Positions 1 to 8,698 of a DNA stretch of 64,000 nucleotides are shown here, one piece after another. The stretch lies in the NCBI GenBank assembly GCA_946542925.1, contig CAMNLA010000016.1:5926-69925 (forward strand), written 5' to 3'. Origin of the DNA: UBA4363 sp002393965. GTDB taxonomy: Bacteria; Bacteroidota; Bacteroidia; Bacteroidales; Paludibacteraceae. Under the pieces are notes generated by a model that was not told where the DNA came from, made no database searches, and was given only the letters and a program-made list of their open reading frames with translations. Every line of letters begins with the position of its first letter. The first letter of the stretch is position 1. Position numbers and translations under genes: made by a program.

Positions 1-1
1 G

Positions 2-346
2 ATTATCCGCATGACGAAATTTAGTGATTATAACCTTCCGTCAGAATCCCCGACCGCTTCGAAGCCTTATCTCGGAGATTGGATGCTGCAGAGTTCAACG
101 TTCTCTGGCATGCCTGCAGATTTGGTTGGGCGGATATTCAGATTTACGTCGGACAACCATCTGTTTGTCAACGGAGACGAAAAACCGCTCTCTCTATCCT
201 ACTCGGAGACTTCCGCGGGGAAGAGAATGACAATAACGACTCCAGACGGAACAATCGCAGGAAACGTGACATTCAGCGGTTCATATATGACCTATGTGTT
301 GGATGGCGGAATGGGTACTATGCAGTTTGCTAATGTTTGGAAATAA
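2..346 (+). CDS. Hypothetical protein, probably C-terminal part (5' end may lie outside window)
   Basis: I do not recognise this gene. An ATG at 11 gives 111 residues, but the frame is open to the window edge, so the true start may lie outside. The visible part is rich in Gly, Thr, Ser and aromatic residues, alternates in a way that suggests beta strands, and ends in a short FANVWK tail. A small lipocalin-like or beta-sandwich fold is possible but unproven. A strong terminator follows about 50 bp downstream, so this is the last gene of its transcript. Confidence 0.5.
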   Translation: MIRMTKFSDYNLPSESPTASKPYLGDWMLQSSTFSGMPADLVGRIFRFTSDNHLFVNGDEKPLSLSYSETSAGKRMTITTPDGTIAGNVTFSGSYMTYVLDGGMGTMQFANVWK

Positions 347-394
347 ATCAGGCGCTTCCCTTAAATGTAGAAACGACAAATAGGAAGAATAGAG

Positions 395-427
395 GCGGTC
401 GGACACTGATTGTCCGACCGCTTTTTT
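395..427 (+). terminator. Intrinsic terminator
   Basis: A perfect 11-bp stem (395-405 with 411-421, GCGGTCGGACA) has a 5-nt loop and is followed by six T residues. It ends the transcript of the gene at the left edge. Confidence 0.9.
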
Positions 428-449
428 GGTCGTCGTTCGTGGCTCGAAA

Positions 450-588
450 GGATTCTGGGATACGCCGGACTCCGTTCGGCATATCCCTCACCACGATCCG
501 CTCCCATCCGCTGATGCCTAAGGATATCGTCGTACGTGGATTCGTCATCGATTCGCAAACGGGAGAACTGGAGGAAATAACGATCTGA
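450..588 (+). pseudogene. Frameshifted C-terminal remnant of a beta-class carbonic anhydrase
   Basis: In one frame the DNA reads WDTPDSVRH (to 482). After a 1-nt shift it reads SLTTIRSHPLMPKD and then RGFVIDSQTGELEEITI to a stop at 586-588. The joined pattern DxVRxSLxxI...P..xK...RGFVxDxxTGxLxE is the usual end of beta-carbonic anhydrases (CO2 hydration to bicarbonate). The zinc-binding N-terminal part is absent: the similarity begins just after the terminator at 395-427. I read it as a decayed fragment left by a deletion. A sequencing error could explain the frameshift but not the missing body. Confidence 0.65.
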
Positions 589-659
589 TCCCTACATCGC
601 TGTTCTTTACTCACCATTCCTTCTGTCCGCTCTGCGAATAAGGGATTCTTCTTCCGTGT

Positions 660-1880
660 TTAGTGGTGGAATAGACGTATCGCGCGGTCAATGCCTTCGA
701 CAAGGATGTCTATGTCTTCTTCCGTATTGTAGATGCCGAAGGAGGCTCTCACCGTACCATCTATGCCGTAGTAGTCCATCACAGGCTGCGCACAGTGATG
801 ACCGGTTCGGACGGCAATGCCCAGTTTGTCAAGAATCGTTCCTAAGTCATACGGATGGATATCGCCGACAAGGAAGGAGATCAGGCCGCTGCGCTTCTCC
901 GCTCCGCCGATAATTCGCATCTCAGGTATTTCTCCCAATCGACGCAGGGCATAGTCCATGAGACGCTGCTCGTGCGCGGCGACGGATTCCATCCCGATGC
1001 CGTCAATATATTCAAGGGCCGCTGCCAGAGCTGTACTGCCGATGAAGTCCGGCGTGCCCGCCTCAAATTTGTAGGGAAGCACATTGAACGTTGTCTTCTC
1101 AAAACTGACTTTGTCAATCATCTCTCCGCCTCCCTGATAAGGGGGAAGTTTCTCAAGCCACTCCTCTTTGCCATATAGGATGCCGATGCCCGCAGGTCCG
1201 TAGATCTTGTGGCCCGAGAAGGCAAGAAAGTCAGCATCCAGTTCCTCTACGTCAACGGGAAAGTGGGGGACGGATTGCGCTCCGTCAAGGAGCACGGGGA
1301 TCCCATGGGCATGAGCAAGGCGGATTATCTCGCGCACCGGATTGACCGTGGCAAGGGTGTTCGAGACGTGGGCAAGCGTGATCAGACGCGTACGAGACGT
1401 GATCAGGGATTCCAGTTGCTCCGTCTGCAACGTGCCGTCCTTCCGGATGGGAAGGGCCTTGAGGACGACTCCCCTGCGCTGTTCAAGCAACTGCCACGGC
1501 ACAATGTTCGAGTGATGCTCCATGACGGTGGTGAGGATCTCGTCTCCCTCGCTGAGCAACTCACCGAAGGAGGACGCAACCAGGTTGATGGATTCCGTCG
1601 TGCCGCGAGTGAAGATGATCTCCGAGGTGGAACGGGCATGGATAAATCGACGCACCCTCTCTCGGGCGGATTCATGTGCCTCTGTCGCCTCCTGACTGAG
1701 GAAGTGAACGCCGCGGTGCACGTTCGCATTGCGGTGAAGATAACCCTCTTTGATGCGGTCAACGACACAGCGTGGCTTCTGCGTCGTGGCGGCATTGTCA
1801 AGATAGGTCAGCGGATGACCGTAAACCGTTTCTTGGAGGATCGGAAAGTCGTTTCGTATCTTTTCTGAGTCAATCATCAT
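660..1880 (-). CDS. sufS: Cysteine desulfurase SufS
   Basis: PLP-dependent cysteine desulfurase of 406 residues that takes sulfur from cysteine and passes it as a persulfide to the SUF iron-sulfur scaffold. The PLP lysine is K225 in the SGHKIYGP motif, the Schiff-base context TRGTTESIN is near residue 92, and the catalytic cysteine is C363 in the RTGHHCAQP motif; these are features of group II (SufS/CsdA) enzymes. The length is normal. It lies 32 bp downstream of holB on the same strand and is probably co-transcribed with it. It is separated from sufBCD by about 7 kb, although many Bacteroidota keep the set together. No sufE/sufU partner is visible here. Confidence 0.95.
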   Translation of the reverse strand: MMIDSEKIRNDFPILQETVYGHPLTYLDNAATTQKPRCVVDRIKEGYLHRNANVHRGVHFLSQEATEAHESARERVRRFIHARSTSEIIFTRGTTESINLVASSFGELLSEGDEILTTVMEHHSNIVPWQLLEQRRGVVLKALPIRKDGTLQTEQLESLITSRTRLITLAHVSNTLATVNPVREIIRLAHAHGIPVLLDGAQSVPHFPVDVEELDADFLAFSGHKIYGPAGIGILYGKEEWLEKLPPYQGGGEMIDKVSFEKTTFNVLPYKFEAGTPDFIGSTALAAALEYIDGIGMESVAAHEQRLMDYALRRLGEIPEMRIIGGAEKRSGLISFLVGDIHPYDLGTILDKLGIAVRTGHHCAQPVMDYYGIDGTVRASFGIYNTEEDIDILVEGIDRAIRLFHH

Positions 1881-1912
1881 TGGGTTTGGTTATGGAGTGT
1901 GGTGGGGCTGAG

Positions 1913-3067
1913 TCACTCGGGTTTCAGTAATAGGATGAGACGCAACCCAAGGTCGCAGAAGACAAGCGTGGACTGCACATTCTGCGCAATGTCACGCTGG
2001 GCATCTGAGAAACATTGCATGATCCCCAGAACATTGGACTCATGGATGTAGGGCGAGAATTTGCTCGAGAACTCCTGCTCAAAGGACGCAAGGTACCTCA
2101 GTCGCTGCTCCTGGAGATTATAGATGAAGTTCTCTCGTAGAAGACGCTGGGCATAACTCAGAAAGGCCTGCTGGTTGTCCCGCGAGGTTTTTCCGATGGT
2201 CTCCGCAAACTGACGCAGTTGCAGGAGTGCCTGCGCTTTCTTGTCCTGCGTCTTGAAGTAGCGGATACCCCACGCAGTTCGCATCAGGAATGCAAAGTCA
2301 TCGAAATACCGACGGCTCGACTCGTTCGTCTCCGCTATCTCTCGCGCCGTAATGACGGAGCCTCTGGCAAGACGCGAGGCAAAACGGACCTCCTCTTCCG
2401 TGAGCGTGGGATAACGGCCTCGCAACATCTCCGACATCGAATCAACCGATACCGGTGGCAGATGGATGCGCTGCGTGCGAGAGACAATCGTCCCGAGGAC
2501 GTGTTCCGGGTCATTGGACACCAATAGCAGGATCGTTCCGGCAGGTGGCTCTTCAATCAACTTGAGCAGTTTGTTCGCTCCCGTCGGATGCATCTTCTCT
2601 GGCTGCCATAGAATCAGTATCTTCAGATCGCCTTCAAAGGATTTCAGCATGAGCTTGCGCAGAATCTCGTCACTCTCATTGGCATAGATGGTGCCTTGCT
2701 TGCTCTCGCTGATCGTGTCAAGCCACTGGGTGGACGAAATGTAAGGGTCGGCAAGGACGCATTCCCGGAATTGGGGCAATAGGGTGTCACAGACCGTCGA
2801 GGTCGAGGTCCGGACAATAGGAAAGGCAAAGTGGAGATCCGGGTGTGCCAGCTTCTCGAATTTTAGACACGATGGACACGTTCCGCACGAGTCGCCGTCA
2901 ATATGATGGTGACACAGCAGGTATTGAGCAAAGGCAATGGCAAGAGGTAACGTTCCGGAGCCTTCAATACCCGTAAACAGCATCGCATGAGGTACCCGAC
3001 CTTGATCGGCTGCCAGTCGGAGACGCTGCTTGACGTCCTCCTGCCCTATGATGTCTGCGAATTTCAT
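1913..3067 (-). CDS. holB: DNA polymerase III clamp-loader subunit delta' (HolB)
   Basis: A 384-residue AAA+ clamp-loader subunit that helps load the sliding clamp. It opens with MKFADIIGQEDVKQRL, like DnaX/HolB proteins. Zinc-ligand cysteines C52, C61, C64 and C67 are in place. The P-loop is degenerate (GIEGSGTL, Thr-Leu instead of Lys-Thr/Ser), as is normal for delta', which does not hydrolyse ATP. I chose the ATG at 3067; a longer reading to 3112 would add 15 residues of no family character. A TACATTTG promoter box sits at 3130-3137. sufS follows in the same direction. Confidence 0.92.
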   Translation of the reverse strand: MKFADIIGQEDVKQRLRLAADQGRVPHAMLFTGIEGSGTLPLAIAFAQYLLCHHHIDGDSCGTCPSCLKFEKLAHPDLHFAFPIVRTSTSTVCDTLLPQFRECVLADPYISSTQWLDTISESKQGTIYANESDEILRKLMLKSFEGDLKILILWQPEKMHPTGANKLLKLIEEPPAGTILLLVSNDPEHVLGTIVSRTQRIHLPPVSVDSMSEMLRGRYPTLTEEEVRFASRLARGSVITAREIAETNESSRRYFDDFAFLMRTAWGIRYFKTQDKKAQALLQLRQFAETIGKTSRDNQQAFLSYAQRLLRENFIYNLQEQRLRYLASFEQEFSSKFSPYIHESNVLGIMQCFSDAQRDIAQNVQSTLVFCDLGLRLILLLKPE

Positions 3068-3129
3068 GCGCTTCTTTAAGATGAGTCCGCTGTAAAATGA
3101 AGGACGGACCACTTATGAAAATAGAGAGA

Positions 3130-3137
3130 CAAATGTA
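3130..3137 (-). promoter_or_regulatory. Bacteroidota -7 box for holB-sufS
   Basis: TACATTTG on the minus strand fits TAnnTTTG and lies 63 bp before the holB start. No good -33 TTG match was seen. Confidence 0.5.
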
Positions 3138-3236
3138 CGAAAAAAACGTGGCGGTGCGAAAAAAAGACTATCTTCGTATGACCATTCCCGTCGCGGAAGA
3201 AAACGTAGGAACAGACGGGGTAATATCGTAAGGAAG

Positions 3237-4781
3237 ATGAATACGACAAAGGATAAGGATAGAATAGGCACGCGACTTCGATTGCAGTGCCTCTTGCTGG
3301 GCTTTTTCATGTCATTGCCGATCCTGGCGGAGAATGGACGGTCGGTTAATGCGTTTCTGAATACGCCTGAACTCCGACACGCCAACGTCGGCGTGCTGAT
3401 GCGCAATGTGCGTACAGGCGAGGTCATCGACTCGTACAGAAGCAGTTCTTTCTGCCTGCCCGCAAGTACGACGAAACTTGTGACAACGGCGGCGGCTCTG
3501 GAATTGCTCGGACCAGAGTTCCGTTTCAAGACTTCCCTTCAATACGATGGTGAGGTGCGGGACAGCGTTCTGTACGGCAATCTCTATATCTTGGGTGGAG
3601 GAGACCCGACTCTCGGATCTAAGTATCTGGGCGACACCCTTTTCCTCGACCACTGGTGCCGTGCCGTTCTCCGTTTGGGAGTGCGACATATCAAGGGACA
3701 GGTGATTGCCGACGCTTCTATCTTCAACGAACAGGGCGTCTCGCCGAAGTGGTCATGGGAAGATCTCGGTAATTACTACGGCATGGGTGTCTATGGATTG
3801 TCTGTCTACGACAATACGTGTGTGGTCTATTATAAATCGGGCAAGGTAGGGACCCAGACCGAAATCCTGCGCACCGAGCCTCTCATAGAAGGACTGCGTA
3901 TCGAGAACCATGTCACAGCTGCTTCCGGAGGTGGTGATAATGCCTATTACTATGGCGCACCGCTCTCACTCTCCCGTACCGTGTACGGAACGGTACCGGC
4001 TCTGAAGAAGGAGTTTCTCTCTAAGGCAGATATCCCCAATCCACCGCTCCTCCTCTCTCAGCAACTCACTCAGGCTCTTTCGTCCCGGGGAATCGGGGTC
4101 GATGGCACCCCCGACTGTATCCTTTCCCATCGCAAGACGGCCTCCGGACGTAAAACGTTCTTTACCCTTTCGTCACCTCCTTTGCGCGACATTGTCGAGA
4201 ATACGAACCGCCTAAGCAATAACCACTATGCAGAACACCTGTACCGCTATCTCGGCTCCAGAAAAACCTCGTCCGATGTGACGGCTGGGGCAGAGGTGAT
4301 CAACGAGTTTTGGAAAAGCAAGGGAGTGGATACCGACGGGTTGATTCAATACGACGGGAGCGGATTGGCACCAGTCAATGCAATAACGCCTGAGTTCCTG
4401 GTGAACTTGCTGACGTGGGAATACACTCAGGCAAAGTACGGCAAGGTGTTTTACGCATCACTGCCGGTCGCCGGACAGACAGGGACTGTGAAGTCTCTGC
4501 TCCGGGGAACTCGCCTCGCCGGATGTGTCCGCTGCAAGAGCGGCAGCATATCACGTACACAGTGCTATGCTGGATATGTCGAATGGCAAGGCGAGACCTA
4601 CGCTTTCGCCGTGATGGTGAATAATTTCCGGGGCTCCAGGGAGAGGGTCAAAAGAGCAATAGGCTCTCTGCTGCTCAGCCTGACCGACGAGACAGTTGGT
4701 AAGGAGGAACAGGAGATGGACCTGCACGATAATGCCCCTCTTGAATCGTCCGATACCGATACGGAACCGTCTGCCGAATAG
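3237..4781 (+). CDS. dacB: D-alanyl-D-alanine carboxypeptidase/endopeptidase, PBP4 type (peptidase S13)
   Basis: Periplasmic penicillin-binding protein of 514 residues that trims or cleaves peptidoglycan cross-links. All three catalytic motifs are visible: STTK at S77-K80, SNN at S327, and KSG at K434 (CKSGSIS), the KTG variant. A hydrophobic segment (CLLLGFFMSLPILA) near residues 19-32 serves as signal sequence. The last 30 residues are acidic and low in complexity. A near-consensus promoter box (TATCTTCG) lies at 3169-3176. birA follows 5 bp later, so the two are co-transcribed. The segment before the SxxK motif is short (about 76 residues), as is usual for class C PBPs. Confidence 0.92.
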   Translation: MNTTKDKDRIGTRLRLQCLLLGFFMSLPILAENGRSVNAFLNTPELRHANVGVLMRNVRTGEVIDSYRSSSFCLPASTTKLVTTAAALELLGPEFRFKTSLQYDGEVRDSVLYGNLYILGGGDPTLGSKYLGDTLFLDHWCRAVLRLGVRHIKGQVIADASIFNEQGVSPKWSWEDLGNYYGMGVYGLSVYDNTCVVYYKSGKVGTQTEILRTEPLIEGLRIENHVTAASGGGDNAYYYGAPLSLSRTVYGTVPALKKEFLSKADIPNPPLLLSQQLTQALSSRGIGVDGTPDCILSHRKTASGRKTFFTLSSPPLRDIVENTNRLSNNHYAEHLYRYLGSRKTSSDVTAGAEVINEFWKSKGVDTDGLIQYDGSGLAPVNAITPEFLVNLLTWEYTQAKYGKVFYASLPVAGQTGTVKSLLRGTRLAGCVRCKSGSISRTQCYAGYVEWQGETYAFAVMVNNFRGSRERVKRAIGSLLLSLTDETVGKEEQEMDLHDNAPLESSDTDTEPSAE

Positions 4782-4786
4782 TAGCA

Positions 4787-5551
4787 ATGGATCAGTTGAT
4801 ACATATCGAAACGACTGGCTCGACCAACGATGATATGATGGCGTTGGTCCGAACCCGACGCAAGGACCTGACGGACGGCACGACGATCTGGGCAGATTAT
4901 CAGACAGCTGGGCGAGGTCAGCAGGGAAATCGCTGGTGGTCGGCAAAGGGAGAGAATCTCCTCTTCTCGACGGTATTCTTCCCCGATACTCCGGTCTCTC
5001 GACAGTTCCTTCTTACCGAGATGGCGTCCTTGGCGGTGTTCGATGCCTTACAGGAAAACGGAGTGGAACGCATGAGCATCAAATGGCCAAACGACCTCTA
5101 TATCGGTGAGAAGAAGGTGGTCGGTATGAGGAATGAGACAATTCTGAGCGGTGCGCTTGTCGATGTCTTCATTACGGGAATCGGTATCAATGTCAATCAA
5201 CAGCATCTCGATTTCGAGGCTCCCAATCCGACTTCTCTGATCAATGAACTGGGATGCGAAACCGACCGACAGGCTCTGATGGAGGATCTGCGAAGGTGTA
5301 TGATGAGACGGTATAACCAACTGCTGGCAGAGGAAACCGCACTTCTGCATGCCGACTACATGGCACGCCTGTTCCGACGCAATGGCACACACCGCTTCTT
5401 CGAGACGGCAAGCCGGACATGCATCGAAGGGTCTGTTGCCGGCATTAGAGAGGATGGACACCTGTTGTTACGGCTCCTCTCTGGCGAGGTTCGCCAGTAT
5501 GCTTTCAAGGAGATACGAAATGTCTTCAATGATGGAATGACACTGGAATGA
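4787..5551 (+). CDS. birA: Biotin-[acetyl-CoA-carboxylase] ligase, monofunctional
   Basis: Biotin protein ligase (254 residues) that attaches biotin through biotinyl-AMP to the carrier lysine of biotin-dependent carboxylases. It shows GRGQQGNRWWS (the biotin-binding GRGRxGxxW-like loop) near residue 44 and KWPNDLYIGEKKVVG with the catalytic lysines. There is no N-terminal helix-turn-helix domain, so this is the class I form, which does not repress biotin genes. It starts 5 bp after dacB and is followed 22 bp later by a phosphoesterase gene; the three probably form one transcript. Confidence 0.93.
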   Translation: MDQLIHIETTGSTNDDMMALVRTRRKDLTDGTTIWADYQTAGRGQQGNRWWSAKGENLLFSTVFFPDTPVSRQFLLTEMASLAVFDALQENGVERMSIKWPNDLYIGEKKVVGMRNETILSGALVDVFITGIGINVNQQHLDFEAPNPTSLINELGCETDRQALMEDLRRCMMRRYNQLLAEETALLHADYMARLFRRNGTHRFFETASRTCIEGSVAGIREDGHLLLRLLSGEVRQYAFKEIRNVFNDGMTLE

Positions 5552-5573
5552 ATTCCCTGATAAAACGAATGCA

Positions 5574-6671
5574 ATGAAAACAGTTTTTCTCTCTGTTCTT
5601 TTGATCAGTCTGATCGGTGTCTGCTACTGCGCATGGCGTATCTGGCATATCGTACCAGGAGGAACGCCCGTCCGATGGACGGCCGTCGCCCTGTTCGTAC
5701 TCTGGTTCGCCTCGTTGTTCCTGGTTTTTGGTGGACTCGACCGACTCCCGATGAACTTGGCTTCCTGCTTATACGAGATAGGAACGTCTTTCGTATTCGT
5801 TTTTCTTTATCTGACGATGCTCTTCCTGCTGATGGATCTGGCAAGACTGCTCGGAGTTCTGCCCTCTTCTTTCCTGTTCCATTCTCTGCCTGGAACGCTT
5901 GCGGTCGTGGCTCTGCTGACCGCCGTTTTTGCCTATGGCAACTGGAATTATTACCGTAAGCAACGCGTGGAACTGAATCTCACGACAGAAAAGAAACTCA
6001 ATCGGCCACTGAAGATAGTGATGAGTTCGGACCTGCATTTCGGCTATCATAATCGACGACGCGCTGCCGAACAGTGGGTCGAACGCGTCAATGCTGAGAA
6101 CCCTGATTTCGTTCTCCTTGCCGGTGATCTGATTGATAATAGCATACGACCGCTCCGCGAGGAGGGGATCGCTCAGGTGCTCCGACGGCTGAAGGCTCCG
6201 GTGTTCGCCTGCCTGGGCAACCATGAATATATCAATAGTGTTGAGGAGGCAATCGGGTTCTATAACGAGGCGGGGGTGACGCTGTTGCGCGACTCTGTCG
6301 TTCAGATTGACGGCGTAACGGTCATCGGAAGGGATGACCGTACCAATAAATACCGCCTGACAACCGATCAACTTAGGACCCGATCCGACGATTCTTCTTA
6401 TGTGATCCTGCTGGATCACCAACCCTATCACCTCGAAGAATCCGAATACGCCAATATCGACCTCCAACTCAGCGGACACACTCACTATGGACAGGTATGG
6501 CCCATCTCATGGATCACAGCGGCGATTTACGAGAATGCATGGGGTGCACTGCGCAAGGGAGCAACGGATATCTATGTCTCGTCAGGATACGGAATCTGGG
6601 GTGGAAAGTTCCGCATCGGGACTCAGAGCGAATACGTGGTCATCCATCTCTCCTCCCCAAAGACGGAATAG
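5574..6671 (+). CDS. Membrane-anchored metallophosphoesterase (YkuE-like)
   Basis: A 365-residue protein with three or four N-terminal transmembrane segments (to about residue 125) followed by a calcineurin-like phosphoesterase domain. Metal-ligand motifs appear in order: SSDLHFGYH (about residue 150), LLAGDLID, LGNHEYI, LLDHQPY and LSGHTHYGQ. This matches the YkuE/YaeI family, in which relatives act on UDP-2,3-diacylglucosamine or other membrane phosphoesters; the substrate here is unknown. It is third in the dacB-birA transcript. The stop is only 10 bp from the convergent small gene at 6682, with no visible terminator between. Confidence 0.85.
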   Translation: MKTVFLSVLLISLIGVCYCAWRIWHIVPGGTPVRWTAVALFVLWFASLFLVFGGLDRLPMNLASCLYEIGTSFVFVFLYLTMLFLLMDLARLLGVLPSSFLFHSLPGTLAVVALLTAVFAYGNWNYYRKQRVELNLTTEKKLNRPLKIVMSSDLHFGYHNRRRAAEQWVERVNAENPDFVLLAGDLIDNSIRPLREEGIAQVLRRLKAPVFACLGNHEYINSVEEAIGFYNEAGVTLLRDSVVQIDGVTVIGRDDRTNKYRLTTDQLRTRSDDSSYVILLDHQPYHLEESEYANIDLQLSGHTHYGQVWPISWITAAIYENAWGALRKGATDIYVSSGYGIWGGKFRIGTQSEYVVIHLSSPKTE

Positions 6672-6681
6672 TGGTATTCCC

Positions 6682-6987
6682 TCAGTCCGTAATGACTTCA
6701 AGATAAAAGGAGAAGGGACGGAACCCGTCATTGCAACTGATCATCGCACTCAAAGGGTTTTTCATCCACCCGTCGTAGAAGTTGCCCTTGCCTTGAGACA
6801 GCGACTCGACAAACGGCCGCATGCTTTCCCACGCCGCAGGACACAGGTCCTGAGGACATCGACCGTCCGTCGAAATCCATTCTTGACCCTCCTTGATGTT
6901 GCACGTGTGCTCAATCGGGTTCTCATAGGCGGCCATCAGGTCTGGATAGACCGTCTGACGTAACGCTCTGATTCTTACTTTGTACAT
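6682..6987 (-). CDS. TIGR04076-like small cysteine protein
   Basis: A 101-residue protein of unknown function. It opens MYKVRIRAL, has an IEHTCNIKEGQEW motif, a central CPQDLCPAAW motif and a late SCNDGFRPFSFYLEV motif. This arrangement (a conserved Cys, a Gly-leading loop, LCPxAW, then C.DG.RPV) matches the TIGR04076 family of small, possibly metal- or redox-linked proteins. It overlaps the 3' end of ispG by 13 bp on the same strand, so the two are translationally coupled at the end of the suf-ispG transcript. The family match is from memory. Confidence 0.65.
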   Translation of the reverse strand: MYKVRIRALRQTVYPDLMAAYENPIEHTCNIKEGQEWISTDGRCPQDLCPAAWESMRPFVESLSQGKGNFYDGWMKNPLSAMISCNDGFRPFSFYLEVITD

Positions 6988-8675
6988 GGCTGGGATGAGG
7001 ATGGTGAGGGATCGGTCCAGTCACCGTTCTTGCGGATTAGCGCAATGAGTTTGTCTACGGCTTCTGCGGTCGGTATGTTCTTCTCGACACAGGTCTGTTT
7101 CTTATAGAGCGATACACGCCCCGGTGCTGCTCCGACATATCCGTAGTCGGCATCGGCCATCTCTCCCGGACCATTGACGATACAGCCCATAATGCCTATC
7201 TTCAGCCCCTTGAGATGCGATGTGCGGCTCTTGATGTCGGCAATGGTCTGCTGCAGGTCGTAGAGCGTACGGCCACAGGATGGACACGAGATGTATTCCG
7301 TACGGCTGATGCGCGTGCGGGATGCCTGAAGGATGGCAAATGAAAGGGACACCAGATCTTCCGACGAGATGCTCTCGCCTTTATTGGTGAGACAGAGTCC
7401 GTCTCCGAATCCGTCCAGCAGGAGAGCTCCGGCATCAGACGAGGCTTTCAACTGAAGAGTCTCTAAGTCGTCCTCTTCATACTGCAGATTCAAAATGACA
7501 GGCGTGGTGACCCCGGCAAGCAGGAGCTTGTGGAAGGCAGCACGCAACTCCCCGACACGGTTGACATGGTCACTCCGTAAGGCAAGGATCGCATCTGGCG
7601 AGTTCTTCAGTCGGCTTAGGGTGGAGTCGGTCAACTCACTGTAAGTCAAATGCTGAATACCGGGTAGGGATGATAGACCAATATAGTCTGGCTCGAGCGT
7701 AGCATAGTCTCCTCCGCTCGAGGCAATGACGACAGGGACGTGACTGCCACCGATCTTGCCTACCGGATGGGTGGTGCGGCGGGTGTATCGATAGGGATCA
7801 AATGCCGCAGACGCGCTGGCTTCAATGGACGGCGCATCAGAACGTCGGGAGAAGTAGTCCGCTAGTTTGCGAGCTACGGGTATCTCGGCTTCAGGGTCTT
7901 CCGATAGCGAGACTCGGATCGTATCTCCGATGCCGTCCGCAAGGAGCGCTCCGATTCCGACAGCCGATTTGATGCGCCCATCTTCGCCACTGCCCGCCTC
8001 GGTGACTCCGAGATGAAGAGGGTAGTGCATGTCTTCCTCTTCCATCGCCGCAACGAGTTTCCTTACACTCTGTACCATGACAAGGGTGTTGGAGGCTTTC
8101 ATGGAGATAACGACGTCTTTGAAGTCGGCCTTGTGGCAGATGCGGAGAAACTCCATGGCACTCGCAACCATCCCTTCTGGTGTGTCTCCATAGAGATCCA
8201 TGATGCGGGGTGAGAGAGAGCCGTGGTTGACTCCGATGCGAAGCGCCGTATGGTGTTGCCGGCAGATGTCAAGCAGATGGAGCAGTTTGACCTCAATGTC
8301 CTCCAGACCTTTGCTGGAGAAGTTGCCGGGATTGATGCGGACTTTCTCTACGTGCAGCGCTGCCTCTTCGGCTGCACGGGGATTGAAGTGGATATCGGCA
8401 ACCAACGGAACGGTGATGTTCTTCCGGTGGATGTAGGCTTCAATATCTTTTAGGTTCGACGCCTCACGCACCCCCTGTGCCGTCAGACGGACATAATCGG
8501 CTCCCGCTTGTGCAATGCGCACAATCTGCTCTCCGCTCTCAACCGTATCGTTGGTGTCGGTATTGGTCATCGACTGAATCCGTATAGGATTCGACGACCC
8601 AAGTGGACAGTCCCCGATTCGGACCTCGGAGGTTCTGCGACGCTGGTAGTTGAAGTAATCGGCAACGTAGTTCAT
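6975..8675 (-). CDS. ispG: 4-hydroxy-3-methylbut-2-enyl diphosphate synthase (flavodoxin), IspG/GcpE, long form
   Basis: Catalyses the penultimate step of the MEP isoprenoid pathway (MEcPP to HMBPP) with a [4Fe-4S] cluster. At 566 residues it is the long three-domain form known in Bacteroidota, Chlamydiae and plants: a TIM barrel (opening with RRRTSEVRIGDCPLGSSNPIRIQSM), an inserted domain, then the Fe-S domain with CPSCGRTL (about residue 463) and GCIVNGPGE (about 495). I chose the ATG at 8675. A start at 8735 would run into sufD and add residues without family character; 8675 leaves a 23-bp gap after sufD. Its position directly behind sufBCD places a cluster-dependent enzyme in the cluster-assembly transcript. 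Confidence 0.95.
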   Translation of the reverse strand: MNYVADYFNYQRRRTSEVRIGDCPLGSSNPIRIQSMTNTDTNDTVESGEQIVRIAQAGADYVRLTAQGVREASNLKDIEAYIHRKNITVPLVADIHFNPRAAEEAALHVEKVRINPGNFSSKGLEDIEVKLLHLLDICRQHHTALRIGVNHGSLSPRIMDLYGDTPEGMVASAMEFLRICHKADFKDVVISMKASNTLVMVQSVRKLVAAMEEEDMHYPLHLGVTEAGSGEDGRIKSAVGIGALLADGIGDTIRVSLSEDPEAEIPVARKLADYFSRRSDAPSIEASASAAFDPYRYTRRTTHPVGKIGGSHVPVVIASSGGDYATLEPDYIGLSSLPGIQHLTYSELTDSTLSRLKNSPDAILALRSDHVNRVGELRAAFHKLLLAGVTTPVILNLQYEEDDLETLQLKASSDAGALLLDGFGDGLCLTNKGESISSEDLVSLSFAILQASRTRISRTEYISCPSCGRTLYDLQQTIADIKSRTSHLKGLKIGIMGCIVNGPGEMADADYGYVGAAPGRVSLYKKQTCVEKNIPTAEAVDKLIALIRKNGDWTDPSPSSSQPCTK

Positions 8676-8698
8676 GAGACTCTCACAGGTGTGATTTC

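Noticed and set aside
348..617. 89-residue minus-strand frame and 83-residue plus-strand frame over the first intergenic region
   Set aside because: Both read through a strong terminator. The only meaningful part is the carbonic anhydrase remnant, which needs a frameshift.
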